From assembly GCA_020248945.1 (NCBI GenBank), contig JADCGQ010000018.1, positions 1-63,291 of the forward strand: a DNA stretch of 63,291 nt, read 5' to 3'. The notes beneath the pieces were generated by a model. The model was given only the letters and a program-made list of their open reading frames with translations. It did not search any database and was not told where the DNA came from. The DNA comes from Rubrivivax sp. (GTDB lineage: Bacteria > Pseudomonadota > Gammaproteobacteria > Burkholderiales > Burkholderiaceae_C). Both the position numbers and the translations under genes were made by a program. Shown piece by piece: positions 50,942 through 63,136 of the stretch; position 1 is the first letter of the stretch; each line of letters starts with the position of its first letter.

Positions 50942-51248
50942 GGACAAAGCGGTCACGGTCCGCCCCGCCTTGCCCGCATCAGGAGCCAGCGCCCAGAACT
51001 GCCTGGCGGGCGCCGACGGCGCGCCGGTGAGGCGCCTTGAGACCGTGGCGTACTTCGGCTACCAGACGCACGTGGTCAGCTCGCTCGCTGACCTGGGCCT
51101 TGCCGTGACGCACAACGCCCGCACCGATATGGGCAAGCGCTACGCCGGTATCGGCCTGTCCTGTGCCTGCAAGAGCGGTAGCTGGGCCGTCGGCGTTGTC
51201 GTCAGCACGCCCTTCTTCTGGCTGAAGTCGCTCAACGGCGCTCGCTGA
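50942..51248 (+). pseudogene. Truncated copy of the C-terminal beta domain of the 48753-50762 protein
   Basis: This piece is fused in frame to the preceding remnant, giving a 125-codon open frame from ATG 50871. Its residues align with the end of the upstream secreted protein: ALPASGASAQNCLAG with PLPAAGAPSVRCLSG, RLETVAYFGYQTH with PLEATVSTYSYHR, LADLGLAVTHNA with GDSLGLGVEATYND, and the closing VVVSTPFFW with LFVSSPFKI. The signal peptide and helical stalk are absent, so export is not possible. The chimera might still be translated, but a function is doubtful. Confidence 0.65.
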
Positions 51249-51269
51249 GCTGGCTGCACCGCCAAGTTC

Positions 51270-52232
51270 ATGAACTTCCAGCAACTCCGCGCCGTCCGCG
51301 AAACCGTCCGCCAGGGCTTCAACCTCACGCTCGTGGCCGAGGCCTTGCACACCTCGCAGCCGGGCGTCAGCCGGCAGCTCAAGGAGCTGGAAGACGAGCT
51401 CGGCGTGCAGCTGTTCCGCCGCGCCGGGCGGCGGCTGCTGGGCCTCACGCCCCCCGGCGAGGCGCTGCTGCCGGTGGTGGAGCGGCTGCTGCAGGATGCC
51501 GAGAACCTCAAGAGCGCGGGCGCCGACTTCGCCGCCAGCGACCACGGCCTGCTGAAGGTGGCGGCCACGCACTCGCAGGCGCGTTACGCCCTGCCCGGCG
51601 CGGTGCGCGACTTCCGCGCCAGCCACCCGGGCGTGACGCTGCACCTGCAGCAAGGCTCGCCGCGCCAGGTGGCCGAGGCGGTGCTGTCGGGCGCGGCCGA
51701 TCTCGGCGTGGCCACCGAGGCGCTGGCCGACTTTCCCGGCCTGCTCGCCCTGCCCTGCTACCGCTGGACACACGCCGTGGTCGTGCCGCGCGGCCACGCG
51801 CTGGCCGACGAGGCCGCCGCCGGCCGCACACTCACGCTGGCGCGGCTGGCGCAGTGCCCGCTCGTCACCTACGAGGCCGGCTACACCGGCCGGCGCCAGA
51901 TCGACGAGGCCTTCGCGCGCGAGGGCCTGGTGGCCGACGTGGTGCTGCAGGCCATGGACGCCGACGTCATCAAGACCTATGTCGAGCTGGGCATCGGCGT
52001 GGGCGTGATCGCCGCGATGGCCTTCGACGAAGCGCGCGATGCAGGCCTCGTGGCGCTGGACGCGCGCCACCTGTTCCCGATGCAGACCACCCGCGTGGCC
52101 GTGCGGCGAGACGCCTTCCTGCGCGGCTACGTGTTCGACTTCATCGAAACCTTCGCGCCCACGCTCACGCGCGCGCTGCTGCAGCGCGCGCTGGCGGCGC
52201 CCGAAGGCGACGCCACCGACTTCGACATCTAG
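51270..52232 (+). CDS. cysB: CysB-type LysR regulator of sulfur assimilation
   Basis: The 320-residue protein begins MNFQQLRAVRETVRQGFNLT and has the helix-turn-helix ALHTSQPGVSRQLKELEDELG, the CysB/Cbl subgroup form. The effector domain has THSQARYALPGAVRDFRA, LQQGSPRQVAEAVLSGAADLGVATEAL and VKTYVELGIGVGVIAAMAF-like sequence (IKTYVELGIGVGVIAAMAF), the positions used by CysB to bind N-acetylserine, sulfate or thiosulfate. It should activate sulfate uptake and cysteine synthesis genes when sulfur is short. It is convergent with the cysA gene, 27 bases apart, placing it at the edge of the sulfur island. Confidence 0.93.
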   Translation: MNFQQLRAVRETVRQGFNLTLVAEALHTSQPGVSRQLKELEDELGVQLFRRAGRRLLGLTPPGEALLPVVERLLQDAENLKSAGADFAASDHGLLKVAATHSQARYALPGAVRDFRASHPGVTLHLQQGSPRQVAEAVLSGAADLGVATEALADFPGLLALPCYRWTHAVVVPRGHALADEAAAGRTLTLARLAQCPLVTYEAGYTGRRQIDEAFAREGLVADVVLQAMDADVIKTYVELGIGVGVIAAMAFDEARDAGLVALDARHLFPMQTTRVAVRRDAFLRGYVFDFIETFAPTLTRALLQRALAAPEGDATDFDI

Positions 52233-52259
52233 GAGCGTGGGCGGCAGCCGCCCACGCTT

Positions 52260-53339
<1,080 letters not shown>

Positions 53340-53372
53340 GTGGGCGTGCCTGGTTTCAGTGCGGGCGTGGCT

Positions 53373-54275
53373 TCATTCGGCACGGTCGTGGGCTTCGCGC
53401 TTCTGCCCCTTGACGCGCTGTTCGACGATGTACTTCAGCACCAGCGTCACCAGGGCCAGCAGCGCCAGCAGCGAGGCCACCGCAAACGCCGCCGCGAACT
53501 GGTATTCGTTGTAGACGATCTCGATGTGCAGCGGCATGGTGTTGGTCTGCCCGCGGATGTGGCCGGAGACCACGCTCACCGCGCCGAACTCGCCCATCGC
53601 CCGCGCGTTGCACAGGATCACGCCGTACAGCAGCGCCCACTTCACGTTGGGCAGCGTCACGCGCCAGAAGATCTGCCAGCCACCGGCACCGAGCACGCGC
53701 GCCGCCTCTTCCTGCTCGATGCCCTGGGCCTGCATCAGCGGAATCAGCTCGCGGGCGATGAAGGGCACGGTGACGAAGACGGTGGCCAGCACGATGCCGG
53801 GCAGCGCGAAGATCACCTTCATGTCGTTCTCGATCAGCCAGGCGCCGAACCAGCCCTGCAGGCCGAACACCAGCACGTAGATGAGGCCGGCGATCACCGG
53901 GCTCACGCTGAAGGGCAGGTCGATCAGCGTCAGCAGCACGTTCTTGCCGCGGAACTCGAACTTGGCGATCGACCAGGCCGCGGCCAGCCCGAAGGCCAGG
54001 TTCAACGGCACGCTGATGGCCGCGGCGATGAGCGTCAACTTGATGGCCGAGAGCGCATCGGGCTCGACGATGGCCGCGAGGTAGACGTCCCAGCCCTTCT
54101 TCAGCGCCTCGTAGAACACGGTGACCAGCGGGATGAAGAGGAACAGCGTCATGAACGCCAGCCCCAGGCCGATGACCGTGCGGCGCACCCAGGGCGCCTC
54201 GGTGGTGGCGGCGCGCAGCGAGCGCGGGCGCACGGCGGCCGCTGCCGGCCCCTGGGCCACGGTGGCGGTGTTCAT
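53373..54275 (-). CDS. cysW: Sulfate ABC importer permease CysW
   Basis: The 300-residue membrane protein has six helices and CysW landmarks: [40 protein letters not shown], the coupling loop [26 protein letters not shown], and [20 protein letters not shown]. It forms the membrane channel with CysT. The ATG overlaps the cysT stop (ATGA). The C-terminus, [12 protein letters not shown], is hydrophilic and cytoplasmic. Confidence 0.95.
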   Translation of the reverse strand: MNTATVAQGPAAAAVRPRSLRAATTEAPWVRRTVIGLGLAFMTLFLFIPLVTVFYEALKKGWDVYLAAIVEPDALSAIKLTLIAAAISVPLNLAFGLAAAWSIAKFEFRGKNVLLTLIDLPFSVSPVIAGLIYVLVFGLQGWFGAWLIENDMKVIFALPGIVLATVFVTVPFIARELIPLMQAQGIEQEEAARVLGAGGWQIFWRVTLPNVKWALLYGVILCNARAMGEFGAVSVVSGHIRGQTNTMPLHIEIVYNEYQFAAAFAVASLLALLALVTLVLKYIVEQRVKGQKREAHDRAE

Positions 54276-55111
54276 GCAATGCCCCCTTGCCGCCGCCGCG
54301 CCCAGGCCTGCAGCGCGTTGATGATCAGCAGCAGCACGAAGCTCGTCACCAGCATCACCACGGCAATGGCGGTGGCGCCTGCGTAGTCGTACTGCTCGAG
54401 CTTGGTGATGATGAGCAGCGGCGTGATCTCGCTGATCATGGGCATGTTGCCGGCGATGAAGATGACGCTGCCGTACTCACCCAGCGCACGCGCGAAGGCC
54501 AGCGCAAAGCCCGTCAGCAGTGCCGGTGCCACGATGGGAAAGACCACGCGGCTGAAGGTCTGCCAGCGGTTGGCGCCCAGCGTGGCGGCCACTTCCTCGA
54601 GCTCGCGGTTCACGTCTTCGAGCACCGGCTGCACCGTGCGCACCACGAACGGCAGGCCGATGAACACGAGCGCCACCCACACGCCGATGGGCGTGAAGCT
54701 CACCTTGAACGGCAGCCACTGGCCCAGCGTGCCGTTCTGCGCCCAGATGGCGGTGAGCGCGATGCCGGCCACGGCGGTGGGCAGCGCGAAGGGCAGGTCC
54801 ACCAGCGCGTCGACGATGCGCTTGCCGGGGAAGTTGTAGCGCACCAGCATCCACGCGATGAGCAGGCCGAAGACGGCATTGAGTGACGCCGCCAGGAAGC
54901 TGGCGCCGAAGGTGAGCCGGTAGCTCGCCATCACGCGCGGCGTGGTCGTGGCATCGAGAAACTGCTGCCACGTCATCGTGAAGGTCTTCAGGAAGGCCGC
55001 CGACAACGGGATCAGCACGATCAGGCTGATGTAGAGCAGCGCGAAGCCGAGCGCCAGGTCGAAGCCCGGCAGCACGGTGTGGCGCTTGAGGAGGGCGCGG
55101 GAGAGGATCAC
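54272..55111 (-). CDS. cysT: Sulfate ABC importer permease CysT (CysU)
   Basis: The 279-residue membrane protein begins with a polar stretch then [21 protein letters not shown]. It has the CysT motifs [23 protein letters not shown], the EAA loop [23 protein letters not shown] and [18 protein letters not shown]. It pairs with CysW. The start lies 7 bases after the sbp stop, so the two are tightly linked; stop overlaps the cysW start. Confidence 0.95.
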   Translation of the reverse strand: MILSRALLKRHTVLPGFDLALGFALLYISLIVLIPLSAAFLKTFTMTWQQFLDATTTPRVMASYRLTFGASFLAASLNAVFGLLIAWMLVRYNFPGKRIVDALVDLPFALPTAVAGIALTAIWAQNGTLGQWLPFKVSFTPIGVWVALVFIGLPFVVRTVQPVLEDVNRELEEVAATLGANRWQTFSRVVFPIVAPALLTGFALAFARALGEYGSVIFIAGNMPMISEITPLLIITKLEQYDYAGATAIAVVMLVTSFVLLLIINALQAWARRRQGGIA

Positions 55112-55118
55112 GAGTGAC

Positions 55119-56135
55119 TCACCGGCCTTTGGCGGCGAGGATGACCTGGTCGTAGTGGCCGCCGTCGTTGAAGTGCTCGGTCTGTGCCTTCGTCCAGCCG
55201 CCGAAGACCTCGTCCACCGTGAACGTGCTCACCTTCGGGAACTGCTTCGCATGACGAGCCAGCACCTGGGCGTTGCGCGGGCGCAGGTGGTGCTTCGCGG
55301 CGATCTCCTGGCCCTCGGGGGTGTACAGGTACTGCAGGTAGGCCTCGGCCAGCCTGCGCGTGCCGCGCTTGTCGACGACGCGGTCGACCACGCTCACCGG
55401 GTTCTCGGCCAGGATGGTGCGGCTCGGGTAGACGAGCTCGTAGCCGTCGCCGAACTCGCGCGTGATCAGCGGCGCCTCGCTCTCGAAGGTGACGAGCGCG
55501 TCGCCCAGGTTGCGCTGCGCAAAGGTGGTGGTGGCGCCGCGGCCGCCGCCGTCGAGCACCGGCACGTTGGCGAAGATGCGCGTCACCAGCGCCTTGGCCG
55601 CGGCGTCGCTGGCGCCGCCCTTCACGCCCGCGCCCCAGGCCGCGAGGTAGGTGTAGCGGCCGTTGCCGCTGGTCTTGGGGTTGGGGATGATGACCTGCAG
55701 GCCCGCGCGGCCGAGGTCGCTCCAGTCGCGGATGTTCTTCGGGTTGCCCTTGCGCACCAGGATGACGGTGATGCTGGTGGTGGGGCTGGCGTTGTTCGGC
55801 AGCCGCGTGGCCCAGTTCGCCGGCACCAGGCCACCCCGCGTGTGCAGGATGTCGATGTCGTTGTGCTGGTTCATCGTGATGACGTCGGCCTCCAGGCCGT
55901 CGGCCACGCTGCGCGCCTGGCGGCTGCTGCCGCCGTGGCTCTGGTTCAGCGTCACGTCCTGGCCGGTCGTCTTCTTCCAGTGCGCGGCGAAGGCGAGGTT
56001 GAAGTCCTTGTAGAACTCGCGGCTCACGTCGTAGCTGACGTTGAGCAGACTGGTGGCCGACTGGGCACGCGCGGCAGGCAGGGCCAGGGCCAGCGGCAAG
56101 GCCGCGGCAGACAGCAGGTGACGACGGGAAAGCAC
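55119..56135 (-). CDS. sbp: Periplasmic sulfate-binding protein
   Basis: The 338-residue protein has a cleavable signal (LSRRHLLSAAALPLALALP to ARAQS). The mature sequence holds the sulfate-pocket segments LLNVSYDVSREFYKDFN, NQSHGGSSRQARSVADGLEADVITMNQ and KGGASDAAAKALVTRIF, typical of Sbp/CysP. It delivers sulfate or thiosulfate to the CysTWA channel. It is first in the operon; the AT-rich 104-base gap upstream, shared with the divergent flavoprotein gene, should hold the promoters and a CysB site. Confidence 0.95.
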   Translation of the reverse strand: MLSRRHLLSAAALPLALALPAARAQSATSLLNVSYDVSREFYKDFNLAFAAHWKKTTGQDVTLNQSHGGSSRQARSVADGLEADVITMNQHNDIDILHTRGGLVPANWATRLPNNASPTTSITVILVRKGNPKNIRDWSDLGRAGLQVIIPNPKTSGNGRYTYLAAWGAGVKGGASDAAAKALVTRIFANVPVLDGGGRGATTTFAQRNLGDALVTFESEAPLITREFGDGYELVYPSRTILAENPVSVVDRVVDKRGTRRLAEAYLQYLYTPEGQEIAAKHHLRPRNAQVLARHAKQFPKVSTFTVDEVFGGWTKAQTEHFNDGGHYDQVILAAKGR

Positions 56136-56239
56136 GGGCAGCGCCAGTCTTCAGTGAAACAAGGAGCGCGACTCTAGGCAGCCGCTTTACATCGCCCAAC
56201 GAATTCAAACGACATTGCACATACGAAAATCGCATCAGC

Positions 56240-57637
56240 ATGTCGACTCCACCAACCACGATCGTGATCGTCGGCGCCGGTTTCAGCGGCGCCGCCACTG
56301 CGGTGCAACTGCTGCGCCAGGCGCGCGTGCCGCTGAATGTGGTGCTGCTCAATGAATCGGGCCGCATGGCGCGCGGCCTGGCCTATGGCACCGACAGCCT
56401 GGAGCACGTGCTCAACGTGCCGGCCGGCAACATGAGCGCGCTGGCCGACGACCCCGACAATTTCCTGCGCTACTGCCGCTGGGTCGACGAGCGCTGGCAC
56501 GCCGGCTCCTTTGTGCCGCGGCGCATCTACGGCGCCTACCTCGAGAGCCTGCTGGCCGCGGCCGAAAGCGCCACCGGGCCACAGGGCGCGCGGCTGCAGC
56601 GCGTGGTGGGGCGGGCGCTGCGCGTGCGGCCCCCGCAAGGCGGCGCGCCGGCCGCGGTGCGGCTGGAAGACGGCCGCGAGCTGCCCGCCGACCACATCGT
56701 GCTCGCCTTCGGCCACGTGGCACCCGAGCACCCGCTGGACGAGGCCACGCGCGCCCTGCTCGGCAGCGCCTACACCGGCGACCCCTGGCGCCAGCCGCTG
56801 GCCGGCTGCGTGGCGCCCGGGGCCCGCGTGCTGCTGGTGGGCGCCGGGCTCACGGCGCTGGACATGCTGATCTCGCTGGACCGCGCCGGCCACCGCGGCC
56901 CGGTGCACCTGCTGTCGCGCCGCGGCCTGGCGCCGCAGCCGCACCGGCCGCAGCGCGAGCGGCCGTCGCACCCCGACATCGACGCCCTGCGCGCACGCAT
57001 GGGCGCCACGCTGCGCGGCCAGGTGCGCGCGCTGCGCCAGGCCATCGATGCCGCCGTGGCGGCTGGCGAGGACTGGCGCGACTGGATCGGGGCGCTGCGC
57101 CCGCACATGCCCGGCTGGTGGCGCGCCCTGTCGGCCGCCGACCGCCGCCGCTTCATCCGCCATCTGCAACCGCACTGGGACACGCTGCGCCACCGCTGCG
57201 CGCCCGAGGCGCACGAGGTCTTCACGCGCTGGCGCGCGAGGGAGCAGCTGACGCTGGATGCCGGCCGCATCGCCGAGGTGCAGCCCGCGCCTGGCGGCGG
57301 CTTCGTGCTGAGCTGGCGGCCACGCAGCGGCACGGCGCTGCGCGAGCGCCCCATCGACCACGTCGTCAACTGCACCTCGCCCTCGGGGCGGCTCGCGGGC
57401 AGTGCGTCGCCGCTGGTAGCTGCCCTGTGCGCCGACGGCCTGGTGGTGCCCGACGCGCTGGGCCTGGGCCTGCTGGTAACCGACGACTACCGCGTGCCCG
57501 ACGCCCAAGGCCGCGCCGCGCCCTGGCTGCATTACGTGGGGCCGCTCCTGAAGGCACGCGACTGGGAAGCAACGGCGATCCCCGAGCTGCGCCAGCACGC
57601 GGCGGCGCTGGCGCGGCAGTTGGCGGGCGCCGACTGA
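56240..57637 (+). CDS. COG4529-type FAD/NAD(P)-binding protein
   Basis: The 465-residue protein begins with a dinucleotide-binding fold, IVIVGAGFSGAATAVQLLRQA, and a second nucleotide site VLLVGAGLTALDMLISLDRAG, with YGTDSLEHVLNVPAGNMSAL between them. This is the HI0933/COG4529 group of flavoprotein monooxygenase-like enzymes, some of which act in hydroxylation or hydroxyacylglutathione contexts; the reaction is not known. It is divergent from the sulfate operon and 155 bases ahead of the rhodanese gene. A degraded N-terminal copy lies at 50809. A sulfur-linked oxidase or reductase role is inferred from place only. Confidence 0.85.
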   Translation: MSTPPTTIVIVGAGFSGAATAVQLLRQARVPLNVVLLNESGRMARGLAYGTDSLEHVLNVPAGNMSALADDPDNFLRYCRWVDERWHAGSFVPRRIYGAYLESLLAAAESATGPQGARLQRVVGRALRVRPPQGGAPAAVRLEDGRELPADHIVLAFGHVAPEHPLDEATRALLGSAYTGDPWRQPLAGCVAPGARVLLVGAGLTALDMLISLDRAGHRGPVHLLSRRGLAPQPHRPQRERPSHPDIDALRARMGATLRGQVRALRQAIDAAVAAGEDWRDWIGALRPHMPGWWRALSAADRRRFIRHLQPHWDTLRHRCAPEAHEVFTRWRAREQLTLDAGRIAEVQPAPGGGFVLSWRPRSGTALRERPIDHVVNCTSPSGRLAGSASPLVAALCADGLVVPDALGLGLLVTDDYRVPDAQGRAAPWLHYVGPLLKARDWEATAIPELRQHAAALARQLAGAD

Positions 57638-57698
57638 GCGCCTGAAGGGCCGAGTCAAGGAAGCGCGCGGCCTACATTCGCCTTTCGCATCAAGTCAG

Positions 57699-57759
57699 TC
57701 GTTCTGATTCGTTGGTGGCCCCAGGCGTGCCACCTAGCCTAGCGGCCCGATCAGAACGA
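57699..57759. promoter_or_regulatory. Nested inverted repeats before the rhodanese-encapsulin operon
   Basis: TCGTTCTGAT (57699-57708) is matched exactly by ATCAGAACGA (57750-57759). Between them GGTGGC and GCCACC (57713-57733) form a second inverted repeat. The outer arm ends 33 bases before the rhodanese ATG. No T-run follows, so it is not a simple terminator of the upstream gene. It may be a paired operator or a folded leader RNA for the encapsulin operon. Confidence 0.6.
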
Positions 57760-57792
57760 TACCGGCCCGCTTTCCCTCGGGCCTGAACGACG

Positions 57793-58287
57793 ATGAGCAC
57801 CGAATTGCTGGACGCGGCCACGACCGCGTCGACCGGGGCACTCACGCTGGCGCGCGCCCGCGAAGCCGCCCGCGCGAGCGGCCTGCCCTTTGCCGGCAGC
57901 GTCACCCCTCGCGAGGCCTGGGCATTGGCCCAGGCCGGTGAGGCCGTGCTGGTGGACGTGCGCAGCGCCGAGGAGCGGCACTTCGTCGGCCAGGTCGCCG
58001 GCAGCGTGCCCGTGCCCTGGGCCACGGGCACCTCGCTGACGCGCAACCCGCGCTTCGTGAAGGAACTCGAGGCCAAGGCCGGCCATCCCGGAAAGAGCGG
58101 CAAGCCGCTTTTGCTGCTGTGTCGCAGCGGCAAGCGCTCGGCCGCCGCGGCCGAGGCCGCCACCAAGGCCGGGCTGACGGATGTCTTCCATGTGCTCGAA
58201 GGCTTCGAGGGCGACCTCGACGACAGCACCCAGCGCGGCCACTTCAACGGCTGGCGCTTCCACGGCCTGCCGTGGACGCAGGACTGA
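57793..58287 (+). CDS. Rhodanese-domain sulfurtransferase
   Basis: The 164-residue cytoplasmic protein has one rhodanese domain: EAVLVDVRSAEERHFVGQVAGSVPVPW and the active-site loop LLLCRSGKRSAAAAEAA, with Cys the persulfide carrier. A 35-residue N-terminal extension precedes it. It would accept sulfane sulfur and hand it to an acceptor, or take it from thiosulfate. It starts the gene run rhodanese-serine acetyltransferase-encapsulin-cysteine desulfurase; rhodaneses are recurrent neighbours of family 2A encapsulins. Only five bases separate it from the next gene. Confidence 0.93.
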   Translation: MSTELLDAATTASTGALTLARAREAARASGLPFAGSVTPREAWALAQAGEAVLVDVRSAEERHFVGQVAGSVPVPWATGTSLTRNPRFVKELEAKAGHPGKSGKPLLLLCRSGKRSAAAAEAATKAGLTDVFHVLEGFEGDLDDSTQRGHFNGWRFHGLPWTQD

Positions 58288-58292
58288 GCCGC

Positions 58293-59231
58293 ATGCCCGC
58301 GGACACGCTGCCCCTGCAGGCGGTGGTGGAGGGCCTGCGCGAGGTGCGCCACGCCTGGCGCCAGTCGCAGGGCCGCGCGCCCGAGGCCGGCGCGCGCGAG
58401 CTGCCCTCGCGCGAGGTGCTGGCCACCGTGGTGGACCAGCTGCGTGGCGCGCTGTTCCCGATGCGCCTGGGCCCGCCCGACCTGCGCCCCGACCATGAGG
58501 ACTTCTACGTCGGCCACACGCTGGCCGCCGCCTTGACGGCGCTGCGCCAGCAGGCCGAACTCGAGCTGCGCCACCACGCCCGCCAGGGCGGCGCCGACGC
58601 CACCGAGGCCGCCCCCGGCCCGCGGGCCGCCGAGGCCGTGCAGCGCTTTGCCGAGCGGCTGCCCTCGGTGCGGCGGCTGCTCGACAGCGACGTGCTCGCC
58701 GCCTTCAAGGGCGACCCGGCTGCCCGCAGCGTCGACGAGGTGCTGCTGTGCTACCCGGGCCTGCGCGCCGGCATCAACCACCGCCTGGCCCACCAGCTCT
58801 ACCAGCTCGAGCTGCCGCTGGTGGCCCGCGTCGTGGCCGAGCTGGCCCATGCCGAGACCGGCATCGACATCCACCCGGGCGCGCAGATCGGCCCCGGCTT
58901 CTTCGTCGACCACGGCACCGGCGTCGTCATCGGCGAGACGGCCGTCATCGGCGCGCAGGTGCGGTTCTACCAGAACGTCACGCTCGGCGCGAAAAGCTTC
59001 CCCGCTGGCGCCGACGGCACGCTGCGCAAGGGCCTGGCGCGCCACCCCATCGTCGAGGACGGCGTCGTCATCTACGCCGGTGCCACCGTGCTGGGCCGCG
59101 TGACCATCGGCCGCGGCTCGGTGATCGGCGGCAACGTGTGGCTCACCCACAGTGTGCCGCCCTTCAGCCACGTGACCCAGGCCGACGCGACCCAGGCCGA
59201 CAGGCCGTCGGCCCCGCGCCCTGCGGCCTGA
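58293..59231 (+). CDS. cysE: Serine O-acetyltransferase (EpsC/CysE type)
   Basis: The 312-residue protein has an N-terminal helical domain (to about residue 170) and a left-handed beta-helix of hexapeptide repeats with TGIDIHPGAQIGPGFFVDHGTGVVIGETAVIG, NVTLGAKSF and GATVLGRVTIGRGSVIGGNVW. The His residues of the DIHPGA and DHGTG motifs match the CysE active site. It makes O-acetylserine, the precursor of cysteine and the signal for CysB. The length and helical domain fit the EpsC type found next to family 2A encapsulins. The ATG at 58293 follows the rhodanese stop closely. Confidence 0.94.
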   Translation: MPADTLPLQAVVEGLREVRHAWRQSQGRAPEAGARELPSREVLATVVDQLRGALFPMRLGPPDLRPDHEDFYVGHTLAAALTALRQQAELELRHHARQGGADATEAAPGPRAAEAVQRFAERLPSVRRLLDSDVLAAFKGDPAARSVDEVLLCYPGLRAGINHRLAHQLYQLELPLVARVVAELAHAETGIDIHPGAQIGPGFFVDHGTGVVIGETAVIGAQVRFYQNVTLGAKSFPAGADGTLRKGLARHPIVEDGVVIYAGATVLGRVTIGRGSVIGGNVWLTHSVPPFSHVTQADATQADRPSAPRPAA

Positions 59232-59279
59232 GCCCGCCTCTCTCTGATCCGCTCCCCCCACCGACCCGACACACCCACC

Positions 59280-60192
59280 ATGGCTGACACCTCCTCCACG
59301 ACGCCGCAGCAGCTGGCGCTCGGCGACGCCGCCGCTCGGCAGCTTGCCAACGCGACCAAGACCGTCCCGCAGCTGTCCACCATCACGCCGCGGTGGCTGA
59401 CGCACTTCCTGCAGTGGATCCCGGTCGAGGCCGGCATCTACCGCCTGAACAAGGTGCGCGACCCCGAGGCCGTGAAGGTGCTGTGCGCCAAGCGCGACGA
59501 AAGCGAACTGCCCGTCACCTACGTCGACTACCAGGACCAGCCGCGCGAGTACTTCCTCAACTCCGTGGCCACGGTGCTGGACGTGCACACGCGCGTGTCC
59601 GACCTGTACAGCAGCCCGCACGACCAGATCAAGGAACAGCTGCGCCTGGTGATCGAGACGATCAAGGAGAAGCAGGAAAGCGAGCTCATCAACAACGTCG
59701 ACTACGGCCTGCTGGCCAACGTGGCCGACGAGCAGCGCATCAGCACGCTCACCGGCGCGCCCACGCCCGACGACCTCGACGACCTGCTCACCAAGGTCTG
59801 GAAGGAGCCGGCGTTCTTCCTGACGCACCCGCTGGGCATTGCCGCCTTCGGGCGCGAATGCACGCGGCGCGGCGTGCCGCCGCCGACCGTGAGCCTCTTC
59901 GGCAGCCAGTTCCTCACCTGGCGCGGCATCCCGCTGATCCCCAGCGACAAGGTGCCGGTGACCGATGGCAAGACCAGCATCCTGCTGCTGCGCGTGGGCG
60001 ACAAGCGCCAGGGCGTGGTCGGCCTGTACCAGCCGGGCCTGCCCGGCGAGCAGGGGCCGGGCCTGAGCGTGCGCTTCATGGGCATCAACAAGAACGCCAT
60101 CGCCAGCTACCTGATCAGCCTGTACTGCAGCCTGGCGGTGCACAGCGACGATGCGCTGGCGGTGCTCGAGGACGTGGAAGTCGGCAAGTACC

Positions 60193-60218
<26 letters not shown>
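59280..60218 (+). CDS. Family 2A encapsulin shell protein (SrpI-like)
   Basis: The 312-residue protein matches the SrpI/'major membrane protein I' group: an N-terminal arm (LALGDAAARQLANATKTVPQ), TPRWLTHFLQWIPVEAGIYRLNKV, REYFLNSVATVLDVHTRVSDLYS, LRLVIETIKEKQESELINN in the E-loop/spine position, FFLTHPLGIAAFGRECTRRGVPPP, and the end FMGINKNAIASYLISLYCSLAV. There are no membrane helices despite the old name. Family 2A shells have the HK97 phage capsid fold, assemble into about 24-nm T=1 shells and enclose a cysteine desulfurase. The cargo gene overlaps its last 26 bases. The whole run rhodanese-cysE-shell-desulfurase forms one transcript-like unit. Confidence 0.95.
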
Positions 60219-62061
<1,843 letters not shown>

Positions 62062-62088
62062 GTTCAACCACCCTTCCATCAACACCCG

Positions 62089-62394
62089 ATGAAGTCTCAC
62101 AGCCTGACCCTGGCGCTGCTGCTGGCCACCGCGGCCGCGCACGCGCAGACCACAGCCCCCGTCGACCGCCAGGCCCGCGTCTGGGCCGCCAGCTGCGCTG
62201 CCTGCCACGGCACCACTGGCCAGAGCGTGGGCGGCATCCCGCCCATCGGCCGCAATGCCGATGCGATCTACCGCGCGCTGCTGGAGTTCAAGAACAACCA
62301 GCGCCCGGCGGCCACGGTGATGCACCAGCACACCAAGGGCTACACCGACGACGAACTCAAGCGCATCGCCGCGGTGTTCGGCGCCACCAAGTGA
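62089..62394 (+). CDS. Periplasmic c-type cytochrome (FccA-like subunit)
   Basis: The 101-residue protein has a signal peptide ([19 protein letters not shown]) and one heme site, Cys36-Ala-Ala-Cys39-His40. Met in [10 protein letters not shown], near residue 81, is the likely second heme ligand. It sits 10 bases before the sulfide dehydrogenase flavoprotein gene, the normal arrangement of fccA-fccB, where the cytochrome takes electrons from the flavin subunit during sulfide oxidation. It follows the desulfurase gene by 27 bases and could belong to the same transcript. It may be stranded by loss of its partner. Confidence 0.92.
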   Translation: MKSHSLTLALLLATAAAHAQTTAPVDRQARVWAASCAACHGTTGQSVGGIPPIGRNADAIYRALLEFKNNQRPAATVMHQHTKGYTDDELKRIAAVFGATK

Positions 62395-62404
62395 GGAGAA
62401 CCCG

Positions 62405-63031
62405 ATGAGCCTGAACCGACGTCAGTTCCTGCTCGCCGGCGTGGCCGGCAGCACCGCCGCCCTCACCGGCTGCGCCAGCGTGGTCACCGAAAAACCCATC
62501 GCCCGCGTCGTCGTTATCGGCGGCGGCTTCGGTGGTGCCACCACCGCCAAATACATCCGCCTGTGGGAGCCGCGCATCGAGGTCACGCTGGTCGAGCGCA
62601 ACCCGGCGTTCGTCAGCTGCCCGATCAGCAACCTGGTCGTGGCCGGCTTCCGCAACATCAGCGAGATCACCGTGCCCTACGACGGCCTGGCCAGGCACGG
62701 CGTGAAGCTGGTGCAGGACGAGGCCACAGCCATCGACTTCGACAAGAAGCAGGTGCGGCTGGCCAAGGGCAATCCGCTGCCCCACGACCGGCTGGTGGTG
62801 GCGCCGGGCGTGGACTTCCAGTTCGACAAGATCGGCGGCCTGGCCACGGCCGGCCCCGAGGGCCGGGTGCTGCATGCGTGGAAGGCCGGTGCACAGACGA
62901 GCGAACTGCGCGCCCGGCTGGACGCCTTGCCCGACGGTGGCGTGTTCGCCATCAGCATCCCCAAGGCGCCCTACCGCTGCCCACCTGGGCCCTATGAGCG
63001 CGCCAGCGTGGTGGCGGCGTACTTGGCGTAA
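62405..63031 (+). pseudogene. fccB: Flavocytochrome c sulfide dehydrogenase flavoprotein (fccB), cut to half length
   Basis: The frame encodes 208 residues where the family has about 430. It has a twin-arginine signal ([12 protein letters not shown]), the FAD motif [18 protein letters not shown], the redox-cysteine segment [13 protein letters not shown], and [19 protein letters not shown]. Intact proteins continue after this motif with the second FAD half and the C-terminal cap. Here the likeness stops at about 63026 and a TAA follows within two codons. New sequence with a transposase frame begins beyond. The gene was almost certainly interrupted by a mobile element. A GAGGAG ribosome site precedes the ATG. 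Confidence 0.88.
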
Positions 63032-63136
63032 TCGTATCTTTCCAGCAAATTGACACGGTTGCCGCTGACCAGCCCATCGCGTGCCCGAGCCGGCCACCGG
63101 GCAGGTAGGGATTCGCGCCGCGCTCGACGCAGGTAG

